From NCBI GenBank assembly GCA_902490735.1, contig CABUFC010000003.1:62001-126000 (forward strand): a stretch of DNA of 64,000 nt, given 5' to 3'. Made by a program: the position numbers and the translations under genes. The notes under the pieces were generated by a model. It worked only from the letters and a program-made list of their open reading frames with translations, made no database searches and was not told the origin of the DNA. Below are positions 52,333 to 60,899 of the stretch, piece after piece (positions within the stretch are counted from its first letter, which is position 1; every line of letters starts with the position of its first letter). This stretch comes from an uncultured Oscillospiraceae bacterium. GTDB taxonomy: Bacteria; Bacillota; Clostridia; Oscillospirales; Acutalibacteraceae.

Positions 52333-53567
52333 CTAATTTCACCCTGCCCGTCAATTACATATTTATAGCTTAAAAGCTGAGCTATTCCCATTGGTCCTCT
52401 CGCGTGGATTTTTTGTGTAGATATTCCTATCTCGGCAAAAAATCCGAACTCACCGCCATCGGTAAATCTGGTTGAAGCATTCCAGTAAACCGCCGCAGAA
52501 TCCACTTCGCGCTGAAAACGTCTTGCGTTTTCTTCGTTTTTTGTAATAATTACTTCGCTGTGATTTGAAGAATACTTTGCGATATGATTTATGGCTTCAT
52601 CTATATTATTAACCACTTTTACGGCAATGATGTAGTCTAAAAATTCTGTTTTGTAATCTTCTTCGGTAGCGGGCACGGCATCTTTTAAAATTCTGCAGGT
52701 TACATCGTCGCCCCTGATTTCACAACCGTATTTTTTAAGCTCGGAATAAACCATCGGCAAAAACGTCTCGGCCTCGTCTTTGTGTACAAGAAGTGTTTCA
52801 AGCGCATTGCAAACAGACGGTCTTTGGCATTTACCATTTACAACTATATCCGTTGCCATTTTAAGATTGGCACCTTTATCGACATACGCGTGGCAGTTGC
52901 CGCTACCGGTTTCAATTACAGGCACCTTGCTGTTTTCTACTGTAGATTTTATAAGTCCCTTGCCACCGCGCGGAATAATAACGCTTAATTCCCTTAAATT
53001 CATAAGGGCGGTTGCACTCTCGCGCGAAGTATCTTCTATAAGATTTAGCGTACCATTAGGCATACCGCATTTTGCATAAGCGTCATTGATAATCTTAGCT
53101 ATTGCAATATTGCTGTTTATAGCTTCTTTTCCGCCGCGAAGAACACAGGCGCTGCCGGCTTTTAAACAAATAGCAGCTGCATCTGCGGTAACATTTGGCC
53201 TCGCTTCGTAAATTATGCCTATAACGCCAAGCGGTACGCTTACTTTTTTAATCTTAATACCGGAAAGGCCCTTAAACTCTTCAATGGTTTTATTTAAAAG
53301 GTCAGGTATATTGGCGATGCTTTCAATAGAATCAGCCATGGAATTTATACGCGCTTCGTTTAGCATAAGGCGGTCAATAAGAGCATCGCTTAAACCCGCT
53401 TCTTTTGCGATTTTAAGGTCTTTTTCGTTTTCGGATAATAAAAATACAATATTCCGGCGTAAATTTCGAGCGGCCTCTTTTAAAGCAGCTGCGCGTTTTT
53501 CGGCATCAATAGATGAAAGCACAGCCGCTGCCGCTTTTGCGCTTTTACCAATAGCTTTAATATCCAT
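52329..53567 (-). CDS. proA: Gamma-glutamyl phosphate reductase
   Basis: 412-residue NADPH-dependent enzyme of proline synthesis, reducing glutamyl phosphate to glutamate semialdehyde. The aldehyde-dehydrogenase-type fold is recognisable by GVIGIIYEARPNVTAD, IPRGGKGLI and the catalytic cysteine region QRPSVCNALETLLVH. It follows proB by 2 nt in the standard proBA order. Confidence 0.97.
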   Translation of the reverse strand: MDIKAIGKSAKAAAAVLSSIDAEKRAAALKEAARNLRRNIVFLLSENEKDLKIAKEAGLSDALIDRLMLNEARINSMADSIESIANIPDLLNKTIEEFKGLSGIKIKKVSVPLGVIGIIYEARPNVTADAAAICLKAGSACVLRGGKEAINSNIAIAKIINDAYAKCGMPNGTLNLIEDTSRESATALMNLRELSVIIPRGGKGLIKSTVENSKVPVIETGSGNCHAYVDKGANLKMATDIVVNGKCQRPSVCNALETLLVHKDEAETFLPMVYSELKKYGCEIRGDDVTCRILKDAVPATEEDYKTEFLDYIIAVKVVNNIDEAINHIAKYSSNHSEVIITKNEENARRFQREVDSAAVYWNASTRFTDGGEFGFFAEIGISTQKIHARGPMGIAQLLSYKYVIDGQGEIR

Positions 53568-53569
53568 AA

Positions 53570-54352
53570 CTACTCCTTTAAAAATACTGTTCCTATTGCT
53601 TTACCGTCTAATAATTCGTATATGTTTGCAGGATTTTCACCCGACATAACAACAACGTTTATTCCCTTTTTTGTTGCAAATTTTGCCGCCTCTAATTTTG
53701 TGCGCATTCCGCCGGTACCAACCGTGCTTACTGTGTCCCCGGAAGAATTTATCATCTCATCGGTTATTTTATGAACTACCGGAATAAGCTTTGCATCAGA
53801 ACTTTTATGTGGATCTTTATCAAAATATCCGTCAATATCGGTAAGAATGATCAATAAATCCGCGTTAACAAGATTAGCAACAATCGCCGAAAGATTATCA
53901 TTATCACCAAATAAAATTTCTTCAACAGATACCGAGTCGTTTTCGTTAACTATCGGCACTGCGCCCATTTCAATAAGCTTATTAAATGTGTTTATAACAT
54001 TTTCGCGTCTTGCAGCACTTTCAATAATATCGCGGTTAATTAGTATTTGAGCGGCAAAATATCCATATTCGGAAAAAATGCGGTCGTATATTCCCATAAG
54101 CTCGCACTGGCCAATGGCAGCAAGCGCCTGCTTAGTAGGCGTATCTTGTGGTTTGTTGGTTATATTTAACCTGCCGCGTCCTGCGGCTATAGCGCCGGAA
54201 GACACTAAAATTACCTCTTTGCCGCAGTTTTTAAGCTCGCTTATAACACGGGTTAACTGTTCCATTCTTAAAAGATTGGGTTTGCCGCCGCCATGAGTAA
54301 GCGATGACGACCCTATTTTTATTACAATTCTGTTAGCCGCTTCTATTGACAT
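53570..54352 (-). CDS. proB: Glutamate 5-kinase, without PUA domain
   Basis: First enzyme of proline synthesis. The amino-acid-kinase fold shows IVIKIGSSSLT, the VSSGAIAAGRG loop and the NENDSVSVEEILFGDNDNLSA region. At 260 residues it lacks the C-terminal PUA domain present in many homologues. It lies 13 nt after secA. Feedback control by proline is expected for the family but cannot be seen here. Confidence 0.97.
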   Translation of the reverse strand: MSIEAANRIVIKIGSSSLTHGGGKPNLLRMEQLTRVISELKNCGKEVILVSSGAIAAGRGRLNITNKPQDTPTKQALAAIGQCELMGIYDRIFSEYGYFAAQILINRDIIESAARRENVINTFNKLIEMGAVPIVNENDSVSVEEILFGDNDNLSAIVANLVNADLLIILTDIDGYFDKDPHKSSDAKLIPVVHKITDEMINSSGDTVSTVGTGGMRTKLEAAKFATKKGINVVVMSGENPANIYELLDGKAIGTVFLKE

Positions 54353-54365
54353 CCTTTTTCCCCTA

Positions 54366-57098
54366 CTAATCTAAATCTTTACCGCAGCACCTTTTATATT
54401 TTTTGCCGCTGCCACACGGGCACAGAGCGTTTTTGCTTACAACACCTTTGCCTCTTACTGTGCTGTTACCTGATGTTCCGGTACCGCTTTCTTCGGCAAC
54501 CTTTTCGCGCTTAACTTCTTCATTCTGCCGTACAACAACGGTTAGTACGCGTTTTGCGGTTTCTTCTTTAATGGCCTCTATCATTTCGTTAAACATATCC
54601 GTACCGTCGTTTCGGTATTCAATAACCGGATCGTGCTGTCCGTATGCTCTAAGTCCTATGCCGCGACGGAGCTCTTCCATATTATCGATATGCTCCATCC
54701 AGAATTCATCAACCGTTCTAAGAAGCATTACGCGCTCGATCTCGCGCATAAGCTCTGAACCGAAGGTCTCTTCGCGTAGCGCATAAATCTTGTTCGCTTT
54801 ATCTATTATATATTCAATCACCTGCTCACGAGTGATTTGCTCAAGCTCACGTACTGTGTACCGTAAATCATCTTTATCAAGTATCCAGTTTAAGAAATAA
54901 TTCCTAAGACCGTCTAAATCCCAGTTATCACGCACAACTTCATCTTGAAGATAATGCATTGCTTCGCGATTTACGCAGTCCTCTATCATGGATTTTATGT
55001 TGTTTTGAACATCCTCGCCGTCAAGCACCTTGTTGCGCTGGTCGTAAATAAGCTCGCGCTGTTTGTTCATAACGTCGTCGTACTGCAAAACAGATTTACG
55101 AATGCCAAAGTTGCGGCTTTCAACCCTGGCTTGTGCGCTTTCTATTGAATTTGACAGCATTTTATTCTCAAGCGGCAAGTTTTCGTCAACTTTAAGCATA
55201 TTCATAACGTTTATTACGCGCTCGCCACCAAATAGACGCATCAAATCGTCTTCTAAAGACACATAAAACCTGCTTTCACCGGGGTCTCCCTGACGTCCCG
55301 CACGTCCGCGCAGCTGGTTATCTATACGGCGGGACTCATGGCGCTCTGTGCCGATTATAAACAAGCCGCCGGCCTCTTTTACAAGCTCAGCTTCGGGTGC
55401 AATTTGTTCTTTATATGCCGCGATTTTTTCACCGAAAATCTTTCTTGCGGCCAAAATATCCTCATTGTCGGTTTCTGCAAATCCTGATGCTTCGGCAATA
55501 ATTTCATCGCTGTAGCCCGAGGCTTTAAGATCACTTTTTGCAAGATACTCAGCGTTACCGCCAAGCATAATGTCGGTTCCGCGGCCGGCCATGTTTGTGG
55601 CTATTGTTACGGCGCCGGGTTTACCCGCTTGCGCTATAATTTCGGCTTCTTTTTCATGGTGCTTTGCGTTTAAAACATTATGCTTTATTCCGGCGCGTTT
55701 CAGCATGCCGCTTAATATTTCACTTTTTTCTATTGTTATAGTGCCGACAAGCACGGGCTGATTTTTTTCGTGGCAGGCTTTAATTTGCTCTATAACCGCG
55801 TTAAATTTTGCCCTTTCGGTTTTATATACTACGTCTTTTTGGTCAATTCTTATCATCGGCTTGTTGGTGGGTATTTCTATAACGTCAAGCCTGTAAATCT
55901 CACGAAATTCAAGCTCTTCGGTCTTCGCCGTACCGGTCATACCGGAAAGCTTACCGTAAAGTCTAAAGAAATTCTGGAAGGTAATGGTTGCAAGCGTTTT
56001 GCTTTCGTGTGCTACCTGTACACCTTCTTTAGCTTCTATCGCCTGATGAAGTCCCTCGTTGTACCTGCGCCCGAACATAAGGCGACCGGTAAATTCGTCA
56101 ACTATAATAACCTCGCCGTCTTTTACAACATAATCAACGTCTTTTTTCATAACGCCATGCGCTTTTATCGCTTGGTTGATATGATGAGATATTGTCATAT
56201 TCTCGGCGTCGTTTAAGTTTTCTATACCGAATTCTTTTTCAGCTTTTTTTACACCTGCGGGAGTTAAAACCGCGGTTTTGGCTTTTTCGTCTACCACATA
56301 GTCGCCGTCAAATTTCTGATCTTCGTCGGTCGCTTTATCATCGGTTTCAACAACCTTGTTCATCTTTAAGCTTTTTGCAAATTTGTTTGCCTTAATATAA
56401 AGATCGGTGGATTTGTCCCCCTGGCCCGAAATAATAAGCGGAGTTCTGGCTTCATCGATTAATATGGAGTCAACCTCATCGACGATCGCAAAATTATGTC
56501 CTCTTTGTACTCGGTGTTCAGCATAAATAACCATATTATCACGAAGATAATCAAACCCAAGCTCGTTGTTGGTACAATAGGTTATATCCGCGTTATAGGC
56601 TTTTCTGCGCTCGTCTTTATCAAGTCCGTGAACAATAAGGCCAACAGTAAGGCCTAAAAAATTATAGAGTTTTCCCATCCACTCGCTGTCACGTTTAGCA
56701 AGATAATCATTAACAGTTACAATGTGCACACCCTTGCCGGATAATGCGTTTAAATAAGCAGGAAGAGTAGCTACAAGCGTTTTTCCTTCACCGGTTTTCA
56801 TTTCGGCAATTCTGCCCTGGTGTAAGATTATACCGCCTATTATTTGAACCGGAAAATGTTTCATGCCTAATACGCGCCATGCGGCTTCGCGGCATACTGC
56901 AAAAGCGTCGGGCAAAATATCTTCTAAAGAAGCACCGTTGTTTAATCTTGATTTAAACTCGGCAGTCATTGATTTAAGTTCCGCATCACTTAATTTTTTA
57001 TAATGGTCCTCAAGATCGAGCACCGCATTAACAGTGGGCATTATTCTTTTTATTTCCTTCTCGGAATAATTTCCCATAAGTTTTTTAAGTAATCCCAT
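54366..57098 (-). CDS. secA: Preprotein translocase ATPase SecA
   Basis: 910-residue motor of the Sec pathway. Walker A is in MKTGEGKTL, Walker B in AIVDEVDSILIDEART, and the preprotein-crosslinking domain, helical scaffold and a C-terminal zinc tail (CPCGSGKKYKRCC) follow. The long linker before the tail is Gly/Ser/Thr-rich. It heads the minus-strand run that continues into proBA. Gene prfB, a frequent partner of secA, is not here. Confidence 0.98.
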   Translation of the reverse strand: MGLLKKLMGNYSEKEIKRIMPTVNAVLDLEDHYKKLSDAELKSMTAEFKSRLNNGASLEDILPDAFAVCREAAWRVLGMKHFPVQIIGGIILHQGRIAEMKTGEGKTLVATLPAYLNALSGKGVHIVTVNDYLAKRDSEWMGKLYNFLGLTVGLIVHGLDKDERRKAYNADITYCTNNELGFDYLRDNMVIYAEHRVQRGHNFAIVDEVDSILIDEARTPLIISGQGDKSTDLYIKANKFAKSLKMNKVVETDDKATDEDQKFDGDYVVDEKAKTAVLTPAGVKKAEKEFGIENLNDAENMTISHHINQAIKAHGVMKKDVDYVVKDGEVIIVDEFTGRLMFGRRYNEGLHQAIEAKEGVQVAHESKTLATITFQNFFRLYGKLSGMTGTAKTEELEFREIYRLDVIEIPTNKPMIRIDQKDVVYKTERAKFNAVIEQIKACHEKNQPVLVGTITIEKSEILSGMLKRAGIKHNVLNAKHHEKEAEIIAQAGKPGAVTIATNMAGRGTDIMLGGNAEYLAKSDLKASGYSDEIIAEASGFAETDNEDILAARKIFGEKIAAYKEQIAPEAELVKEAGGLFIIGTERHESRRIDNQLRGRAGRQGDPGESRFYVSLEDDLMRLFGGERVINVMNMLKVDENLPLENKMLSNSIESAQARVESRNFGIRKSVLQYDDVMNKQRELIYDQRNKVLDGEDVQNNIKSMIEDCVNREAMHYLQDEVVRDNWDLDGLRNYFLNWILDKDDLRYTVRELEQITREQVIEYIIDKANKIYALREETFGSELMREIERVMLLRTVDEFWMEHIDNMEELRRGIGLRAYGQHDPVIEYRNDGTDMFNEMIEAIKEETAKRVLTVVVRQNEEVKREKVAEESGTGTSGNSTVRGKGVVSKNALCPCGSGKKYKRCCGKDLD

Positions 57099-57139
57099 AA
57101 ATATTTCCTTTCGAGACTTAAATATATACTATAAATTTA

Positions 57140-57167
57140 ATAATATATTATCATAAAATTGTGTAAA
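57140..57167 (-). promoter_or_regulatory. Possible promoter of secA
   Basis: On the minus strand, TTTACA (57167-57162), a 16-bp spacer and TATTAT (57145-57140), 40 nt before the secA ATG. The region is very AT-rich, so the assignment is loose. Confidence 0.4.
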
Positions 57168-57180
57168 AATAAAGAATAAT

Positions 57181-57209
57181 TTGCAAAAAAGCTCGTTATA
57201 TTATATAAT
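57181..57209 (+). promoter_or_regulatory. Predicted promoter of the ygjV-like gene
   Basis: TTGCAA (57181-57186), a 17-bp spacer and TATAAT (57204-57209). The ribosome site AAGGA is at 57236-57240. Confidence 0.65.
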
Positions 57210-57250
57210 ATTTTGCAACAATAATTTTACATTATAAGGAATTTTTCTAC

Positions 57251-57766
57251 ATGAAACCATTAGACATAGTAGCTCAAATTATTGGTTTTTTAGCATTGGC
57301 GTTTACCGCCGGGTCTTTTCAGGGAAGAAACCGCAAAAGAATTCTTATTTTCCAAAGCTTAGGCAGTTTTTTGTGGATGGTTCAGTTTATTCTTCTTGGT
57401 TCCTACACCGGAGCAATCGTTAACAGTATTTCGGTAATAAGAAATGTGTTTTATTATTTTAAAGACAAAAATAAACTGTTTAGCTCTAAATGGCTGCCGT
57501 TTTTGGCCGGTATTTTGTATGTGATTTGCGGCATTTTTACCTTTGACGGCATTTTGTCCGTATTACCCGTAATTGCCGCTTTGATTGCGTCTGTTGCTTT
57601 TTATATAACCGAAGAAAAGAAAATACGAATTTTATCGTTGTTTGTTTCTCCTCTTTGGATGATATATGACATTTTCGCTCCGTCAATAGCAGGTGTACTG
57701 ACAGAAAGCATAACATTAATTTCAATTATTATAGCGCTGTTTAGATTTCGCAAAAAACAAGGGTAA
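57251..57766 (+). CDS. YgjV-type inner-membrane protein
   Basis: 171-residue membrane protein with about five to six membrane segments, beginning IIGFLALAFTAGSFQ and closing with an RFRKKQ basic end. The pattern (QSLGSFLWMVQFILLGSYTGA) matches the Imp-YgjV family of proteins with unknown function. It is a single-gene unit between secA and groEL. Confidence 0.8.
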   Translation: MKPLDIVAQIIGFLALAFTAGSFQGRNRKRILIFQSLGSFLWMVQFILLGSYTGAIVNSISVIRNVFYYFKDKNKLFSSKWLPFLAGILYVICGIFTFDGILSVLPVIAALIASVAFYITEEKKIRILSLFVSPLWMIYDIFAPSIAGVLTESITLISIIIALFRFRKKQG

Positions 57767-57790
57767 TCCAATTGGATTACCCTTAATTTT
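57759..57790. terminator. Bidirectional terminator between the ygjV-like gene and groEL
   Basis: A perfect 26-nt palindrome (AAGGGTAATCCAA and its complement), followed by TTAATTTTTTT. It overlaps the stop codon of the ygjV-like gene and ends 1 nt from the groEL stop. Confidence 0.92.
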
Positions 57791-57791
57791 T

Positions 57792-59432
57792 TTAATACAT
57801 TCCGCCGCCTGCAGTTGCCGCCGCGGCTGCAGCTGCCGCCGCTTTTTCGGCGTCTTCTTTTCTTTCGGCTACCAGGGTTTCGGTTGTAAGTACCGTCGCC
57901 GCTACGCTCGCCGCATTCAAAAGTGCCGAACGTGTAACCTTTGTAGGATCAACTATACCGGATTTTATCATATCGCAGTATTCTTCGCTTGAAGCGTTAA
58001 GCCCGTAATTGATTTTGCCGCTGTCCTCAATTTTATTAAGAATTACAGCACCGTCAAGACCTGCGTTCTTTGCGATTTGGCAAATTGGAGCTGTAAGCGC
58101 TTTAAGAACAATATTAACGCCGGTTTTTTCGTCGCCTTCGGTTGTATCAAGCAGTGTTTTAACTTTAGTTGCCGCGTTTACGAGTGCTACGCCGCCGCCT
58201 GCAACTATGCCTTCTTCAACAGCCGCTTTAGTAGCAGCAAGAGCATCCTCTACGCGGAGCTTTTTCTCTTTCATTTCAATCTCGGTTGCGGCACCGACTT
58301 TAATAACAGCAACGCCGCCGGCAAGTTTAGCAAGGCGCTCTTGAAGTTTTTCTTTGTCGAACTCGCTTGTGGTACTTTCAATCTGATTGCGAATTTGAGA
58401 AACTCTGGCTTTAATAGCTTCTTTATCGCCTGCGCCGTCAACAATGATGGTATTTTCTTTGCCAACCTTAATTTGTGCGGCTTTACCAAGCTGTGCCATT
58501 GTAGCGTCTTTAAGTTCAAGACCAAGCTCTTCTGTAATTACTTCGCCGCCGGTTAAAATGGCTATATCGCGAAGCATTTCTTTTCTTCTGTCACCAAAGC
58601 CCGGAGCTTTAACACCTACACATATAAAGGTTCCGCGAAGCTTATTTACAATAATGGTAGAAAGCGCTTCGCCTTCAATATCTTCTGCAATAATAACAAG
58701 CTTTTTGCCCGCCTGAACAATTTGCTCTAAAAGCGGCAAAATTTCTTGAATGTTGCTGATTTTCTTATCAGTAATTAAGATTAGCGGCTCGTCGATAACC
58801 GCTTCCATTTTATCTGTATCGGTAGCCATATAAGGGGTAATGTATCCACGGTCAAACTGCATTCCTTCAACAACTTCGGAATAGGTTTCTGCTGTTTTGG
58901 ATTCTTCAACAGTAATAACACCGTCTGACGATACCTTTTCCATAGCTTCTGCAATTAAAGAGCCTATAACTTCGTCGCCTGCGCTAATTGTAGCTACTCT
59001 TGCAATATCCTTAGTGCCGGAAACCTTTTGAGAATTTTCAACGATAGCTTCAACTGCAACGTCAACCGCTTTTTTAATGCCTTTTCTTATAACCATGGGG
59101 TTAGCACCGGCTGCAACGTTTTTCATGCCTTCGCCTATAAGCGCCTGCGCTAAAACTGTAGCTGTTGTAGTACCATCGCCGGCAACATCGTTGGTTTTTG
59201 TGGCAACTTCTTTTACAAGCTGTGCTCCCATATTTTCAAAAGGATCGGGAAGCTCAATCTCTTTTGCAATCGTAACACCGTCGTTAGTTATAAGCGGCGC
59301 ACCGTATTTTTTCTCTAAAACGACATTTCTGCCTTTAGGTCCCAATGTGATTTTTACGGCGTCGGCAAGTTTATCCACGCCTGCTTGAAGGCTTTTTCTT
59401 GCGCCTTCCGAAAAAAGAATATCTTTTGCCAT
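57792..59432 (-). CDS. groEL: 60-kDa chaperonin GroEL
   Basis: 546-residue ring chaperonin. It begins MAKDILFSEGARKSLQAGVDKL, has the nucleotide-binding GDGTTTATVLAQ block and ends in a Gly/Ala-rich tail with GGMY. It follows groES by 11 nt and is controlled by the CIRCE element upstream of groES. Confidence 0.99.
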   Translation of the reverse strand: MAKDILFSEGARKSLQAGVDKLADAVKITLGPKGRNVVLEKKYGAPLITNDGVTIAKEIELPDPFENMGAQLVKEVATKTNDVAGDGTTTATVLAQALIGEGMKNVAAGANPMVIRKGIKKAVDVAVEAIVENSQKVSGTKDIARVATISAGDEVIGSLIAEAMEKVSSDGVITVEESKTAETYSEVVEGMQFDRGYITPYMATDTDKMEAVIDEPLILITDKKISNIQEILPLLEQIVQAGKKLVIIAEDIEGEALSTIIVNKLRGTFICVGVKAPGFGDRRKEMLRDIAILTGGEVITEELGLELKDATMAQLGKAAQIKVGKENTIIVDGAGDKEAIKARVSQIRNQIESTTSEFDKEKLQERLAKLAGGVAVIKVGAATEIEMKEKKLRVEDALAATKAAVEEGIVAGGGVALVNAATKVKTLLDTTEGDEKTGVNIVLKALTAPICQIAKNAGLDGAVILNKIEDSGKINYGLNASSEEYCDMIKSGIVDPTKVTRSALLNAASVAATVLTTETLVAERKEDAEKAAAAAAAAATAGGGMY

Positions 59433-59443
59433 GTTAGTTCCTC

Positions 59444-59728
59444 CTATTCAACTATAGCCAATATATCAGACTGATGAACTATAGAATATTCAACTCCGTC
59501 AACCTTAACTTCGGTTCCTGCGTACTTGCTTAAAAGCACTCGATCGCCTACCTTAACTTCCATTTTTACTTCGTTTCCGTCAACTATGCCGCCGGGGCCA
59601 ACAGCCACAATCTCGGCAACTTGAGGTTTTTCTTTTGCGCCTGCTGTAAGAATAATGCCGCTTTTAGTGGTTTCTTCCGCTTCGGTCATTTTGGTTACAA
59701 CTCGGTCGCCCAAAGGTTTAATATTCAT
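59444..59728 (-). CDS. groES: 10-kDa co-chaperonin GroES
   Basis: 94-residue lid of the GroEL cavity, with the mobile loop near residues 16-33 (EETTKSGIILT). First gene of the groESL operon. AAGGAGG-type ribosome site is 8-10 nt before the ATG. Confidence 0.98.
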   Translation of the reverse strand: MNIKPLGDRVVTKMTEAEETTKSGIILTAGAKEKPQVAEIVAVGPGGIVDGNEVKMEVKVGDRVLLSKYAGTEVKVDGVEYSIVHQSDILAIVE

Positions 59729-59757
59729 TAAAATTCCTCCTTAGAATAATAAAAATA

Positions 59758-59796
59758 ATAGTTTTAGCACTCTCGCTTTCTGAGTGCTAAAACTAT
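59758..59796. promoter_or_regulatory. CIRCE element with extended arms (HrcA operator)
   Basis: The canonical TTAGCACTC-N9-GAGTGCTAA is at 59764-59790 with no mismatch. The arms extend without mismatch to ATAGTTTTAGCACTC on each side (15-9-15), giving 39 bp. It lies just downstream of the groES -10 box, in the untranslated leader. Confidence 0.97.
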
Positions 59797-59822
59797 TTTA
59801 CCACGCATTTATAAAAAATCAA
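59795..59822 (-). promoter_or_regulatory. Predicted promoter of groESL
   Basis: On the minus strand, TTGATT (59822-59817), a 16-bp spacer and TAAAAT (59800-59795). The -35 box overlaps the stop codon of the upstream cohesin-like gene, and the CIRCE element begins at the -10 box. Confidence 0.7.
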
Positions 59823-60601
59823 GTCTTTTTAAAAAATTTATTTTTTTTCTTTTTATTAATTATATAAGCCGCTCCGACTATTACTGCGGTTGTCGCGATA
59901 ACTATTCCAATTACAATTAAATAATTCCCGTTTTGCTTAAGGTTTTCTTCATCTTTTTTACGAGGCTCGCTGTAAGATACGATGTTAGAATCGTTTGCAG
60001 CACTGTTAATATGCGAACTGTTTTTATCTGCTACGATAGAACTTGTTTTATTAGAAGAATCCGCTTTGGAACTGCTGCCTTGTTGCACTTTTACGGCGGC
60101 AGAATTAATTTGCAGGCTAAACGGTATATCCGTATAATCCATATCATCGTTATAAAAAGAAATATTTTGAACGGTAATATTAGGTTTAATATTTTTTGTA
60201 GCCTTAAAAGTAAACGTTGCAAGGTTACCGTTATAGGTTATTGGCTCGGAATAATTGTCCGGCGAGATCACAGCTGGCGACCACCCGATTTTATACCACC
60301 CGTTTTGATTAGCAGCGTATGTGCCGCTATCTAAATGAATATTTGTATAGTTTTTAGCTTTAAGCTCTGTTTTTGCAACATCTAAAAGTGTTAAGTTTGT
60401 TTTATCGAACGCAAGTTTTACTGTTAGCGTGCCAAAGCCTTCGTTATTTTGTATGCTTAACGTTACTTTAAATTCTTGGCCTTCGGAAATTTTGGCAGAA
60501 TTATAATTTACCATAATTACTGCCTGTTTTGCCGCGGCATTAAAAAACAGGCAACTGCACAAAAGGGCAATTAAAAATGTACAAAAAAATAATTTTTTCA
60601 T
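59819..60601 (-). CDS. Membrane-anchored cohesin-like domain protein
   Basis: 260-residue exported protein. The signal peptide ends near NAAA-KQ. A beta-rich domain of about 140 residues follows (about 27-170), opening VNYNSAKISEGQEFKVTLSI and containing GTLTVKLAFDKTNLTLLD and a late PDNYSEPITYNGNLATFTFK block, resembling a type I cohesin or bacterial Ig-type domain. A Ser/Asn-rich linker, one membrane segment (about 226-248) and a Lys-rich tail end the protein. No dockerin gene is in view. It begins on the last base of the preceding small gene, with GAGGAG 8 nt before the ATG. Cohesin identity is a pattern call. Confidence 0.7.
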   Translation of the reverse strand: MKKLFFCTFLIALLCSCLFFNAAAKQAVIMVNYNSAKISEGQEFKVTLSIQNNEGFGTLTVKLAFDKTNLTLLDVAKTELKAKNYTNIHLDSGTYAANQNGWYKIGWSPAVISPDNYSEPITYNGNLATFTFKATKNIKPNITVQNISFYNDDMDYTDIPFSLQINSAAVKVQQGSSSKADSSNKTSSIVADKNSSHINSAANDSNIVSYSEPRKKDEENLKQNGNYLIVIGIVIATTAVIVGAAYIINKKKKNKFFKKT

Positions 60602-60816
60602 TATTTATACTCCTCTTTTGCCATATAATCCTCAAGCACTTCGTCGATACAGGTTATAGGGTCGGGATCATCGTTTAATATCTGTACAAACCGCTCAACA
60701 AACACTTTGTTTAAAGAGACATCTTCAAAAACCCTGTGCCCGATTTTGAACCCATAGGTTTTATATGATTTCCCGTCTTCTGAAAAAACGCTACCGCAAA
60801 TTATTTCTGCTTTCAT
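60601..60816 (-). CDS. Small DUF6514-like protein, unknown function
   Basis: A 71-residue acidic protein beginning MKAEIICGSVF, with YKTYGFKIG in the middle and a C-terminal ITCIDEVLEDYM. The pattern resembles the DUF6514 family of short Clostridia proteins, which has no assigned function; the match is from memory and moderate. It overlaps the cohesin-like gene by one base, so the two are translationally linked. Its promoter at 60851-60879 is flanked by Spo0A-box-like 7-mers. Confidence 0.65.
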   Translation of the reverse strand: MKAEIICGSVFSEDGKSYKTYGFKIGHRVFEDVSLNKVFVERFVQILNDDPDPITCIDEVLEDYMAKEEYK

Positions 60817-60838
60817 TTTCGGTCCTTGTGTGAATATT

Positions 60839-60894
60839 TTCGACTTATTTATTATAAGCTATTATCGCAAATTTGTCAATAAAAATTTGTCGAA
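60839..60894 (-). promoter_or_regulatory. Promoter of the small-protein/cohesin-like operon, with Spo0A-box-like 7-mers
   Basis: On the minus strand, TTGACA (60879-60874), a 17-bp spacer and TATAAT (60856-60851), a consensus sigma-A promoter. An exact 0A box TGTCGAA lies at 60888-60894 (plus-strand orientation, about 9 bp upstream of the -35), and a 6-of-7 match AGTCGAA lies near the start site at 60839-60845 on the minus strand. Confidence 0.6.
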
Positions 60895-60899
60895 TAATT

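Noticed and set aside
54403..54786. A 127-residue frame antisense to the secA 3' end
   Set aside because: Ser/Arg/Leu-rich shadow of a conserved gene with no domain.
57759..57784. The 26-nt perfect palindrome as a regulator binding site
   Set aside because: It lies between two convergent stop codons and is followed by a T-run, so a bidirectional terminator explains it better.
58009..59388. Several plus-strand frames antisense to groEL
   Set aside because: Codon bias of groEL creates open antisense frames; the products are Ser/Ala/Thr-rich and family-less.
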